Shown: one piece after another, positions 6,831 to 14,414 of the stretch | How positions within the stretch are numbered: position 1 is the first letter of the stretch | How the letters are laid out: the number at the start of each line of letters is the position of its first letter | Assembly (NCBI GenBank): GCA_031279925.1 | Contig: JAITHQ010000230.1 | Span: forward strand, 1-33,349 | DNA from: Treponema sp. | Lineage (GTDB): Bacteria; Spirochaetota; Spirochaetia; Treponematales; Breznakiellaceae | Reading direction: 5' to 3' | Length of the DNA: 33,349 nt | Translations under genes and position numbers: made by a program | Notes under the pieces: generated by a model | Told to the model about the DNA's origin: nothing | Database searches by the model: none | The model's input: only the letters and a program-made list of their open reading frames with translations

Positions 6831-8852
6831 TTAGTAGCTCACCGAACATTTAACTGCGTAAACGGCAACGACCGACCGGTCTTCCGATGTCGCTACAGCA
6901 AAGATGTATGCGTCATTTACTCCGGACCGTGCGACTACATATTGGTTTACAACCCCACCAGCGAAGAGGCCGGTTCCGGTTGTATTCGGTACTCTGGTTC
7001 CAAAGGGAAGCGGACCGAAATATTCCATTATGCCACCCCAGTCATACTCTATGTGGATAGAGTTATTCGCGGCTGTCGCTGAAACCACCATGCTGCTACC
7101 ATCGCCAGCCTCAGTGGAAGTGATGGTAACTGTGCCAAGAGTTCCGTTGGCAAACTGATTTGGTATAAAGCCGGTGGAAAGAAATACGCCTGGTGTACCA
7201 AGAGTAGCGGTTACCATACCAACTTTAATTTCAGTAACTGTGGCGTCGCTATTACCATAGAGGACACGGACCTTGTAATAATAGTCGAGTCCATCTGCTT
7301 CATTCTTTGCCCAAACAATTACGAAATATCCGGTGGTAAGCCGGTTAGCGAAGGAATAGCTGTTGTCAGCGCTTATAGTGGACCATTCCAAGGATTCCGT
7401 CACCGGGGCAGTGGCGACTCCTCCACCTGCCAAGTCTACGGCAGCGATAGCCGTTCTCGTGGCGCCGCCGCCCATAATACCTATTGCCAAACTATCCCAG
7501 AAGCTGTCTGCGTTACTATCAACCGGCGACGATGAAGGTCTGTACACCACAAAATTTGTACCCGCAGGATCGGTGTTTTTGGCTTGAGCAATATTTATAG
7601 CCTCTCCACCCACTTCCAAACTGGTAATATCACTGTTACTTCCAATTGATACACGGAATGCATACCAGCCCTTGTCGCCTAATTCGTTCTGAACTTCAAC
7701 CGCGATGTATTCACCTGTCTTAACTCCGTTCAGAACTTCATTGGACTGATAGGTCAAGGTGATGTCCCCCGCTCCCGGAGGAGGAGATACATTTTCCTGC
7801 GCGTTGTAGAAGTCCGTGTGCCCATAGCGGAATTTTGCTTTCGACGGTTTTGTTCCAATAGCGACAGTAACATCAGTGGTATTGGAGCTCTGCAAGATAT
7901 TTTGGTAGCTCTTAAACTGGGCAAGCAACGCGCCATTACCGTGGTTTTCACCACCGCCGAAACCGTTGGTTCCCATAGTCCCCACATCAAAGGAAACCGG
8001 ACTTCCTGTGTCTGCAGTGATGGTGACATCGCTAATTACCAGGTTAACTTCCTTTTCTACCAGTTTTAATTTGTAGAAAATAGTCTCACCATTTTGTGCA
8101 TCAGCGCTGACCGATTTAATATAGAGGTAATTACCGTTAGTTGCGATAGCGGAAGAGGGAGAGGGAGCGGTAAAGGTAAGACTTGCAGCGTTGGCGTCCG
8201 CAGCCCCTGTTGCTATGGTAACGGTGGAAGCGGAATCTTCAGGCGTAACTTCAACAGCCAGGGATGTTCCCCTTTCGTTGCTGCCAAACCAAATTTCACC
8301 TTCCGAGGCCTGAGCTAAATCGTTACTGTGGGTACCCATTCCTTTTCCGTACTGCTGGAATGGCTGCCCGTTGGGGAGCACGCCACCAACAGCGGATCTG
8401 CCGCCAAGAGTAACATCAATAACCGTTGGGGTACTTGTTCTTACTTGAATCGCGTAAAGTTTGTAATCGTCGTGGTTTTCAGAGAAAACTTCCACCCAGA
8501 GAAAATCAAGCGCTTCAAATGCGAATGTTGTTTCATTATCAACAAAATCCGGCATTACAGACGGTTTTGCGGCAGCCAGATAGATTTTTTGTCCTTCCTG
8601 TCCTTTCCTGGCTACAACTTCGGCGTTAAACATCTGCGCCGATGTTAAAAAAACTACACCGGCATTTTCCGGCTCTTTGGCTTCCATCCAGTCTCTACTG
8701 GGCGTACCAAGCCTTACGGTTTTTCCCGCAACCGTTACCGATGCAACAACGGAATCACTGGACAGTTCCGCCTCCTGCGGACAGCCGCTCAGCGCCAACA
8801 CGGCAATCGCCACTAAAAGCAGCGCAACGCCGTTCCATACGTCTTTCTTCAT
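6831..8852 (-). CDS. Cassette A gene 1: cadherin-like beta-sandwich repeat lipoprotein (5 modules)
   Basis: 673 residues from the ATG at 8852, which has AGGAGGG 6 nt upstream (8859-8865). The frame stays open to 9215 only because the region is an inverted copy of the neighbouring gene's leader and signal codons. Lipobox LSGC (Cys24). The mature protein is about five ~110-130-residue modules, each ending in a strand like LYAIQVRT, IFYKLKLVE, GWYAFRVS or YYYKVRVLYG. These resemble cadherin-like beta-sandwich repeats (PF12733-type), though I cannot confirm the family without a profile search. There is no catalytic motif. It is first gene of the leftward cassette, followed by the esterase after about 113 nt. 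A surface adhesin or carbohydrate-binding role is inferred. Confidence 0.8.
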   Translation of the reverse strand: MKKDVWNGVALLLVAIAVLALSGCPQEAELSSDSVVASVTVAGKTVRLGTPSRDWMEAKEPENAGVVFLTSAQMFNAEVVARKGQEGQKIYLAAAKPSVMPDFVDNETTFAFEALDFLWVEVFSENHDDYKLYAIQVRTSTPTVIDVTLGGRSAVGGVLPNGQPFQQYGKGMGTHSNDLAQASEGEIWFGSNERGTSLAVEVTPEDSASTVTIATGAADANAASLTFTAPSPSSAIATNGNYLYIKSVSADAQNGETIFYKLKLVEKEVNLVISDVTITADTGSPVSFDVGTMGTNGFGGGENHGNGALLAQFKSYQNILQSSNTTDVTVAIGTKPSKAKFRYGHTDFYNAQENVSPPPGAGDITLTYQSNEVLNGVKTGEYIAVEVQNELGDKGWYAFRVSIGSNSDITSLEVGGEAINIAQAKNTDPAGTNFVVYRPSSSPVDSNADSFWDSLAIGIMGGGATRTAIAAVDLAGGGVATAPVTESLEWSTISADNSYSFANRLTTGYFVIVWAKNEADGLDYYYKVRVLYGNSDATVTEIKVGMVTATLGTPGVFLSTGFIPNQFANGTLGTVTITSTEAGDGSSMVVSATAANNSIHIEYDWGGIMEYFGPLPFGTRVPNTTGTGLFAGGVVNQYVVARSGVNDAYIFAVATSEDRSVVAVYAVKCSVSY

Positions 8853-9162
8853 AGAAAACCCTCCTAAAAACTTTACAATCCATATTTCAAGGCCCCGCGG
8901 CAACGCCGCCTTGAGCCAAAGGATCCAACTGAAACCGGGGGCGGTTTTCCCCTGCCCTCTGGGATCATTAACGTCCCGGCCAGACGTTAACCCGCCGGGA
9001 GTACCCAATTTTGGTCCTGTGGCCTGAACGGCGTTGCCGTCGGGCCTTGAAATATGGATAGCAAATTTTTTAGGAGGCATGTTTATGAAGAAAAACGTGA
9101 GGAACGGTGTCGCGCTGCTGTTGGCCGCGATTGCCGTGTTGGCGCTGAGCGGCTGTCCGCAG
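8775..9162. repeat. Inverted repeat of leader plus signal-peptide codons, cassettes A/B
   Basis: Two roughly 134-nt arms (8775-8908 and 9029-9162) are imperfect inverted copies. Each arm contains GGCGTTGCCG, then the shared block GGGCCTTGAAATATGGAT, an A/T-rich stretch, TTAGGAGG, the start codon and the first 26 codons up to the SGCPQ lipoprotein site. The 120-nt centre is unrelated between the two sides. The conserved non-coding part (about 55-60 nt before each start) probably contains promoter or 5' UTR control elements common to the cassettes. I could not pick convincing -35/-10 boxes. Confidence 0.85.
8968..8990. promoter_or_regulatory. Possible operator palindrome between divergent cassettes
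   Basis: Perfect 8-bp arms TTAACGTC (8968-8975) and GACGTTAA (8983-8990) around a 7-nt spacer, located almost exactly midway between the divergent starts at 8852 and 9085. The size and symmetry suit a dimeric regulator that would control both cassettes at once. There is no regulator gene nearby and no second copy in the window, so this is a candidate only. Confidence 0.4.
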
Positions 9163-11004
9163 CCGGACGCTCTGAGTAGTGACCCAAGCCTGTCAAGTAT
9201 TACAGTAGCGGGCACAAACGCAGTATTGGCCGCGCCGGGAAAGGATTGGAAAACTACCGAGGCAGGGTATGTTTATCTAACCGAGGCACAATTGAGGGGA
9301 GCGAAAATATCCGCTTCAGGTTCTGATGGGGCGATTATCTATTACGCCTTCAATTTGGGAAGTGAAAGCCGGCCCAATTTCAGCACGGTTAATGAATATG
9401 ATCTGGAACATGAAAATTACATCTGGCTGGAAGTGTTTTCGGCTAACCATGATGACTACAGTTTTTACAAAATCAAAATCCGCAAGATAACGCCGAAAGC
9501 AACCGGTATTTCCGTGGGCGGCAGAACCGTAGCGCTTGGTACGCCCGCCGGGGCTCTGGCCGAAGTGCAGGCTGGCGAGGTAGCTATTGGTTCTTCTGTA
9601 GCGTCCAGCGCCCAGGCGGTAACGGCAGCTGTGGAAATTGACACTACAGTGGTCAAATACGCCAAAATTACCGGTACGGCTGATCCAGTCGATACTGATT
9701 TTGGCGATACCGCATCGTTTACCTTTGCCAACAATGACTGGCTGTACCTCAAACTAACCAGCGGCGAAGACAACGCCACCACACAGTATTACAAAATAAA
9801 AGTGCTGGTGAAAAATGACAGTACCGCCCTTACATCCCTTTCGGTGAGTAATAATCCACTCGATGAACTTCCCGCTCCCAATGCCGATTATGCCGGAGCA
9901 CAAGCAACGCTCTACCGGTTTACCGCTCAGAGCGGGTTGACAAATCCGTCAATTGCGGCACAGAAGACTGAATCAACCGGCGGCAACGTAAAATACGGCT
10001 GGAGCGCTTCGGCGGCGGCGCCTGAGGAATGGGTAGACGGCGGCAGCTTTACCCGGCAATTCAATTCCGGCGACTATGTTGCCGTACAGGTAACATCCGA
10101 ACTGGAAACTGTGGCCTATTACAAGCTACGGTTGGTATTTGGAAGCAGCGATGCAGCGATTACCGGCATTACCCTGGGCAGTGGCGCTAATGTCGTTACC
10201 AGTACCACGCTGGGAACGCCTAACGCAAATGCATACCCGAATTTCTTCGGTGGTGTCTATAGCGGCGCAACCGATACGCCTGGTTTAATACTGCTTAACG
10301 CCACTTTAAAAGCCGATGCTGCCGCAACAGTACAGGCACTTGGCCTTTCATCCAACGCCAAAGCGGAATATACGCTCGTGGTATCCCTGGATTTTGGGGG
10401 ATTTGCCTTCATGATCGATGTTGGTTATAACGAAACCGGCGCGGGCTTCTTTGCGGGCGATAGCGCCAATGGCGTACCTCCGGGCGTTGCGCCGGGAGCG
10501 TATCTGGTGGTAAGGGTAACCTCGCAGGACACAACCGTTGTTAACCACTACGCCTTCCTGACCACCGATCCGGTAGCGCCTACGCTGGCAAGTTTCAACA
10601 TCGGCGGTACGGGATATGGCGGCCCGGTTACCGGCGGCGTAAATGTGGAAGCGGAAGACTTTGGAACGCCCGCGACTACAGCAGCCGGAATACCAACAGC
10701 CGGTTCAGTTACGCTTGACGCTGTTACGGCGGCGGGCGCGTCAGCATACCCCGGCGCTCCGGCAGCAGTTTCGGCAAACATCACCCTTAGTGGTTCCGGC
10801 GCTTCTTACCGGATCGCCCAGACTACCGGCGCTGAACCTCAGGAAACCGAATGGAAGGCAACAACTTATATGGATTTCGGTGGAACACAGTATCCTGTGC
10901 CGCCGTCCTTCGATCCTATAAATAACGGTAATGTTCTTTGGATTGAAGCCAGTTTGGGCAGCCTGACCAATTACTACAAAATTACGGTAACAATTGCGCC
11001 GTAA
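9085..11004 (+). CDS. Cassette B gene 1: cadherin-like beta-sandwich repeat lipoprotein (5 modules)
   Basis: 639 residues from the ATG at 9085, preceded by TAGGAGG with a 7-nt spacer; ATG 9079 and upstream in-frame starts fit the ribosome site less well. Lipobox LSGC (Cys24). The mature part has five modules marked by end strands such as FYKIKIRK, QYYKIKVLV, AYYKLRLVFG, NHYAFLTTD and NYYKITVTIAP, with LTSLSV or ITGITL strands opening the next module. It is homologous to 6831-8852 and 29611-33348, but lacks the SGRSAVGG...GQP block those two share in module 2. Its first 80 nt are identical to those of the cassette C gene. It leads the rightward cassette; a terminator-like hairpin and a MITE-like element separate it from the esterase. 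Binding or adhesion role inferred. Confidence 0.8.
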   Translation: MKKNVRNGVALLLAAIAVLALSGCPQPDALSSDPSLSSITVAGTNAVLAAPGKDWKTTEAGYVYLTEAQLRGAKISASGSDGAIIYYAFNLGSESRPNFSTVNEYDLEHENYIWLEVFSANHDDYSFYKIKIRKITPKATGISVGGRTVALGTPAGALAEVQAGEVAIGSSVASSAQAVTAAVEIDTTVVKYAKITGTADPVDTDFGDTASFTFANNDWLYLKLTSGEDNATTQYYKIKVLVKNDSTALTSLSVSNNPLDELPAPNADYAGAQATLYRFTAQSGLTNPSIAAQKTESTGGNVKYGWSASAAAPEEWVDGGSFTRQFNSGDYVAVQVTSELETVAYYKLRLVFGSSDAAITGITLGSGANVVTSTTLGTPNANAYPNFFGGVYSGATDTPGLILLNATLKADAAATVQALGLSSNAKAEYTLVVSLDFGGFAFMIDVGYNETGAGFFAGDSANGVPPGVAPGAYLVVRVTSQDTTVVNHYAFLTTDPVAPTLASFNIGGTGYGGPVTGGVNVEAEDFGTPATTAAGIPTAGSVTLDAVTAAGASAYPGAPAAVSANITLSGSGASYRIAQTTGAEPQETEWKATTYMDFGGTQYPVPPSFDPINNGNVLWIEASLGSLTNYYKITVTIAP

Positions 11005-11014
11005 TGGAAAAAAC

Positions 11015-11046
11015 ACCGGTACGGCGCTCAACGAAGCGCCGCCGGT
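11015..11046 (+). terminator. Terminator-like hairpin after beta-sandwich gene, cassette B
   Basis: CGGCGC (11022-11027) pairs with GCGCCG (11036-11041), extended past a TA bulge by ACCGG (11015-11019) with CCGGT (11042-11046). TTT follows at 11047-11049, directly before the MITE-like element. The stem is GC-rich and stable, so at least partial termination between genes 1 and 2 is plausible. Confidence 0.68.
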
Positions 11047-11050
11047 TTTA

Positions 11051-11179
11051 GAGCCTGTTCAAATTGTGGTTTTTTGCGGTCAATAGACCACAAAAAACCC
11101 GATTTTCGGGCTCTTTTGGAGCCTGCAAGGTAGAATTTTGGCGTTTGCAACGCCAAAATTCCAGATTTTGAACAGGCTC
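11051..11179. mobile_element. MITE-like 129-bp element with 13-bp terminal inverted repeats
   Basis: GAGCCTGTTCAAA (11051-11063) and TTTGAACAGGCTC (11167-11179) are perfect terminal inverted repeats, flanked by a possible TTA direct repeat (11048-11050 and 11180-11182). Inside are further hairpins. One is the perfect 13-bp stem GAATTTTGGCGTT / AACGCCAAAATTC, another is GGTTTTTTG / CAAAAAACC, and a third is the short CCCGATTTTCGGG. There is no coding capacity. It lies between genes 1 and 2 of cassette B and ends 16 nt before the GGAGG of the esterase gene, so it must be transcribed with or control that gene. Its termini match those at 23443-23560. Confidence 0.7.
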
Positions 11180-11205
11180 TTAAAACAATTTTTTTGGAGG
11201 ACTAT

Positions 11206-12888
11206 ATGTTGAAAATTTGTACTAAAGTTGCGATTGTCCTTGCGGCATTCGCGGTTCTTTTTACACTGGCAGGCTGCGAAAATGACGTATTCCCTACCGG
11301 CTCCATTGAGCCCCGTCCGGGCGCTCCCTACGGTGACGAAGAGGGGCCGCTTCCAGTCTTTGACATCAATAACCTGCCCAGCCCGGAATTCTGGAACAAC
11401 AACGGGCATTTCCACAATCTGCCCGATCTCTTTACCTTTGCCGATGGAACCAAGGTGCAAACCACGGATCAGTGGGAAAGCCGCAGGGCCGAGATCAACA
11501 AAATCATACAGTATTATGAGTATGGCGAGATGCCAAGCTGGCCTGACGAAATCACCTGGACTGATACGGAAAGCGGGAACACCATCACAACGGTTATTCA
11601 TGTTAAGGTGGGAAGTATGACACGGGATTTTACGGTTCAGGTTACCCTTCCGGCCAGTCCGAAAACCCATAACGGCAAAATCCCCGTGATGTTCCAGTCG
11701 GCTGCAGCGAATGGATTTACCAATGCCCAGCTCAACAACGCCGGATACGCTACCGCCGGTCTCAACGAAGACACCCTTCAACCGGAAGGTACGTATGGGG
11801 TTGACGGCATGACTCCGCAAGCCGGTATTGTTGGCGAACTGTACAACTGGCAGCGGGACATAAATCTGCCGTCATGTAACATCGCCTATGCGTGGGGCAT
11901 GAGCGTCATCATCCATGTTATGGAACAGGGCGGCTTTGCCAATAAGCTTGATCCAAAAGGCGTAATGATTACCGGGATGTCCCGGTACGGCAAGGCCGCC
12001 GTGGTTGCCGGGGCTATGGCGGAAAGCCCCAGCGGTCAGCGGGTGGCGCTGACGGTAGCCGGTTCAGCCGGTATGGGCGGCCCGCTTGTTGAACGCTTTA
12101 TCACTCCGGCGGGACTGAACGGCGGCGAAGGCGATCCCAACTATGTGGAAACGTTCAACGGCGCTGTGGGAAAAACCTATTACCTCAAAGCCCTGCCCGA
12201 TAGTACCAATTCTTCGGGGGCCAATTCTGTAATCGCCGTTAAACTGACGGACCCTCCTACGCATACGGCCACCTACAACGGGCGTGACGAAGTAGGATGG
12301 GGCTTTATCCAGAGCCATGCGGAAGGCAGAAAAGAACAGGGCGGCTGGTTTAACCGGCGTTTCCAGGATTTTGCGGACCTGCACTACGGCGTGGATATGG
12401 ATCATGATCTTTCCGCCAACCCCGATCTTGGCAGATCGAAACATGGCTGGCTGTGCACCATGCCTTTTGATCAGCACTTCCTCGTGGCCCTCTGCGCTCC
12501 CAACGGCTTCATCTTCCATGACGGATACCGCACCCGCAGGAATAACCCTGAATCGCAGTATTTGAATTATCTTGCGGTTAAGGAAGCGTATGAATTCCTT
12601 GGCAAAGGGCCGAATGTGGGCATTAGGTTATACGACATTCCCCATAGCCAGCCCGCCTATGAATTTGAGGATATGGCAAATTTCGCCGACGCCCTCTTTG
12701 GCATCGAAAACAGTGCAAAAGGGACCAACAATCAGGCTGATGTGCAGGCGGACGAACTGCCGCTGTTCCGGCAGGAATGTTATCCGCACGACGACCCCCG
12801 CAGCAAGTGGGACTACTACCGCCTGAACTGGGCCCGCCCCGGAGCGAAATCAATCGCCCAGCAGGTCAGGGAAGCGCTTGGTGAATAA
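11206..12888 (+). CDS. Cassette B gene 2: CE15-like glucuronoyl esterase lipoprotein (short form)
   Basis: 560 residues from the ATG at 11206, GGAGG 5 nt upstream; a TTG at 11194 overlaps the ribosome site. Lipobox LAGC (Cys24). CE15-type blocks: PDLFTFADGTKV then DQWESRRAEI, nucleophile motif GMSRYGK (Ser259), PFDQHFLVALCAPNGFIFHDG (from ~420), and a candidate catalytic His480 in DIPHSQPAYEFED, which closely resembles the usual CE15 histidine region. The post-nucleophile strand reads LTVAGSAGMGG, without the classical Glu. It lacks the EF-hand-like insertion of the A and C paralogues and has a shorter C-terminus ending in DYYRLNWARPGAKSIAQQV. Predicted role: cleavage of glucuronoyl esters in plant glycan at the cell surface. 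Family call good; substrate inferred. Confidence 0.83.
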   Translation: MLKICTKVAIVLAAFAVLFTLAGCENDVFPTGSIEPRPGAPYGDEEGPLPVFDINNLPSPEFWNNNGHFHNLPDLFTFADGTKVQTTDQWESRRAEINKIIQYYEYGEMPSWPDEITWTDTESGNTITTVIHVKVGSMTRDFTVQVTLPASPKTHNGKIPVMFQSAAANGFTNAQLNNAGYATAGLNEDTLQPEGTYGVDGMTPQAGIVGELYNWQRDINLPSCNIAYAWGMSVIIHVMEQGGFANKLDPKGVMITGMSRYGKAAVVAGAMAESPSGQRVALTVAGSAGMGGPLVERFITPAGLNGGEGDPNYVETFNGAVGKTYYLKALPDSTNSSGANSVIAVKLTDPPTHTATYNGRDEVGWGFIQSHAEGRKEQGGWFNRRFQDFADLHYGVDMDHDLSANPDLGRSKHGWLCTMPFDQHFLVALCAPNGFIFHDGYRTRRNNPESQYLNYLAVKEAYEFLGKGPNVGIRLYDIPHSQPAYEFEDMANFADALFGIENSAKGTNNQADVQADELPLFRQECYPHDDPRSKWDYYRLNWARPGAKSIAQQVREALGE

Positions 12889-12952
12889 TAGCGTTTTGCG
12901 CGGAGTGCCCGGCAACCAAGCGGGGTATTAATCTCCATTGCAACTAACAACA

Positions 12953-12979
12953 AGAGGTCATGCCGCTGGTATGGCCTCT
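12953..12979 (+). terminator. Intercistronic hairpin between esterase and barrel genes, cassette B
   Basis: AGAGGTCAT (12953-12961) pairs with ATGGCCTCT (12971-12979) through one G-T pair, with a 9-nt loop and TTCTTT following. It has the form of a weak intrinsic terminator 7 nt before the AAGGAG of the barrel gene. The rest of this 110-nt gap (12889-12998) shows nothing else I can name. Confidence 0.65.
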
Positions 12980-12998
12980 TTCTTTAAGGAGTATCAGT

Positions 12999-14393
12999 AT
13001 GAGAAGGATCATCGTATTTTTGTGCGTGTTTGCCCTGTTCGCCGTTTCGCTCTACGCCGAAATTGGCTTCAGCGGCTGGGGCAGAGGCGTTGTTACCCCG
13101 CTGGCTTTTGAAGGCGAGTATTCGGGGGTTTCAGCGGCGACTAATTCATGGAGCGAAACGCCCCGTGTCGGATTTAGTGTTATAGGCAAATCGGAAAGCG
13201 GTTTTATCGGTTTCAATTTGGGCGCTTTTTGGGACGGCGGCGATCTGCGGGCCGATATTGCCAAGGCTTGGGTTCGCCCGGTAAAAATGTTTACGCTGAC
13301 CGCCGGTAGTTTTGAGGAAGATGATTTCCGGGGGAAAATCGGCGCTTCAGAATTCAATTCGTGGATATTGCCGAACGGTTCAAAAGACGAGGACAATATT
13401 TTTACCCGTTTTAAGGCAACGCTTGGCGCTCACTTTAAACTGGAACCGCTTGCCTGGCTTAATTCGGAATGGGCGCAGGTGATAATTGAGGGAGCGTTTG
13501 GTTCCACGCCCGGAGGCCAGCGGATTTTCAAGCACCTGATTAACGACAGCGATCCCGATAATCCCAATAATCTGGCTGATGTGTACAAGGCGATTCAAAT
13601 TGGTATTGCTTATACCATTCCCAATACCGGTTTTGTCAGAATACAGTACATTGGAAACAACCGGAGTGAAATCAGGAAGGATGATCACAACCGCGATGTT
13701 GCGTTTATCCCGATGGAAGGTTTAAGCAACAGCAGCGATGCCGATGTAATCGAAGCCGCTTTTCAGTATACCGGCCTTGAGGGGCTGAATGTTGATGCCG
13801 GCGTTAAAATTCCATTTGAGTTTGATACCAATACGGAATTTTTAATTTACGACGCGGTAAAAGGAAATCGATCTTTTGAACCGTATTACAATCCCATCAA
13901 AGCTGATAAAACGGTACAGCGGTCATATACCGTTGCCCTTGGGGTAAACTGGAAGCCGGTATTTTTGGATGCGCTGAATATTTTGGCAAGGGCGGATTTT
14001 TCAACTGGCGGCTGGGTGGAGGCCCCGGATAACGCGTTGCGTGTGGAATACGGCTCTGACTTCCGTTTGTACATTGTCCCCTCTTACCGGATAAGCACTA
14101 CCATACGGGCAGGCGTCGATTTTGGCCTGCAAATACATGACGGGGATAAATGGCTTGAAAATAAAAAACAAAAAATCGAACGGACTGAAAACAGCAAATT
14201 TACCGACATCGGTTTTGGCCCCTGGGGTGAACTGTCCATGAGCGGTGGAACATTAAAAATAGGCGTAATGGTGATGATGCCGGGGACTGAACGCTACCGG
14301 TTCAACGTTGGAAACTCGGACAGGCCCTTCAGCATTATTTATTCTGGAGACCCGGTAATTACGGTTCCCATTTTCTTTACCTACAGTTTATAG
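12999..14393 (+). CDS. Cassette B gene 3: predicted outer-membrane beta-barrel
   Basis: 464 residues from the ATG at 12999, preceded by AAGGAG; an earlier in-frame start at 12960 would begin inside the hairpin. Signal peptide ending SLYA, then EIGFSGWGRGVVTPLAF, the same opening as the other two barrels. Residues 111-119 (RGKIGASEF) are the shared near-invariant block, and the C-terminus is IFFTYSL, an outer-membrane-barrel-like ending with leucine in place of phenylalanine. It is shorter than the A and C copies, mainly by trimmed loops around the LINDSDPDNPNN region (~181-192). Function is inferred as a porin or transporter from architecture. Gene 4 follows after 21 nt. Confidence 0.82.
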   Translation: MRRIIVFLCVFALFAVSLYAEIGFSGWGRGVVTPLAFEGEYSGVSAATNSWSETPRVGFSVIGKSESGFIGFNLGAFWDGGDLRADIAKAWVRPVKMFTLTAGSFEEDDFRGKIGASEFNSWILPNGSKDEDNIFTRFKATLGAHFKLEPLAWLNSEWAQVIIEGAFGSTPGGQRIFKHLINDSDPDNPNNLADVYKAIQIGIAYTIPNTGFVRIQYIGNNRSEIRKDDHNRDVAFIPMEGLSNSSDADVIEAAFQYTGLEGLNVDAGVKIPFEFDTNTEFLIYDAVKGNRSFEPYYNPIKADKTVQRSYTVALGVNWKPVFLDALNILARADFSTGGWVEAPDNALRVEYGSDFRLYIVPSYRISTTIRAGVDFGLQIHDGDKWLENKKQKIERTENSKFTDIGFGPWGELSMSGGTLKIGVMVMMPGTERYRFNVGNSDRPFSIIYSGDPVITVPIFFTYSL

Positions 14394-14414
14394 TTTCAAG
14401 GCAAGGAGCAAACC

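Noticed and set aside
8909..9028. Sigma70-type promoters for the divergent cassettes
   Set aside because: No -35/-10 pair with proper spacing stood out on either strand; only the conserved leader and the palindrome are reported.
8853..9215. In-frame extension giving a 794-residue protein upstream of the cassette A beta-sandwich gene
   Set aside because: The extension runs through the inverted copy of the neighbouring leader and signal codons; AGGAGGG and a good lipoprotein signal mark 8852 as the start.
699..9215. Assignment of the cassettes as Bacteroidetes SusC/SusD loci
   Set aside because: The barrels are about 460-520 residues, with no TonB plug, and the lipoproteins do not look like SusD; only the logic is similar.
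11080..11820. 246-codon open frame on the minus strand
   Set aside because: It is antisense to the esterase of cassette B and runs into the palindromic MITE-like element; no plausible protein features.
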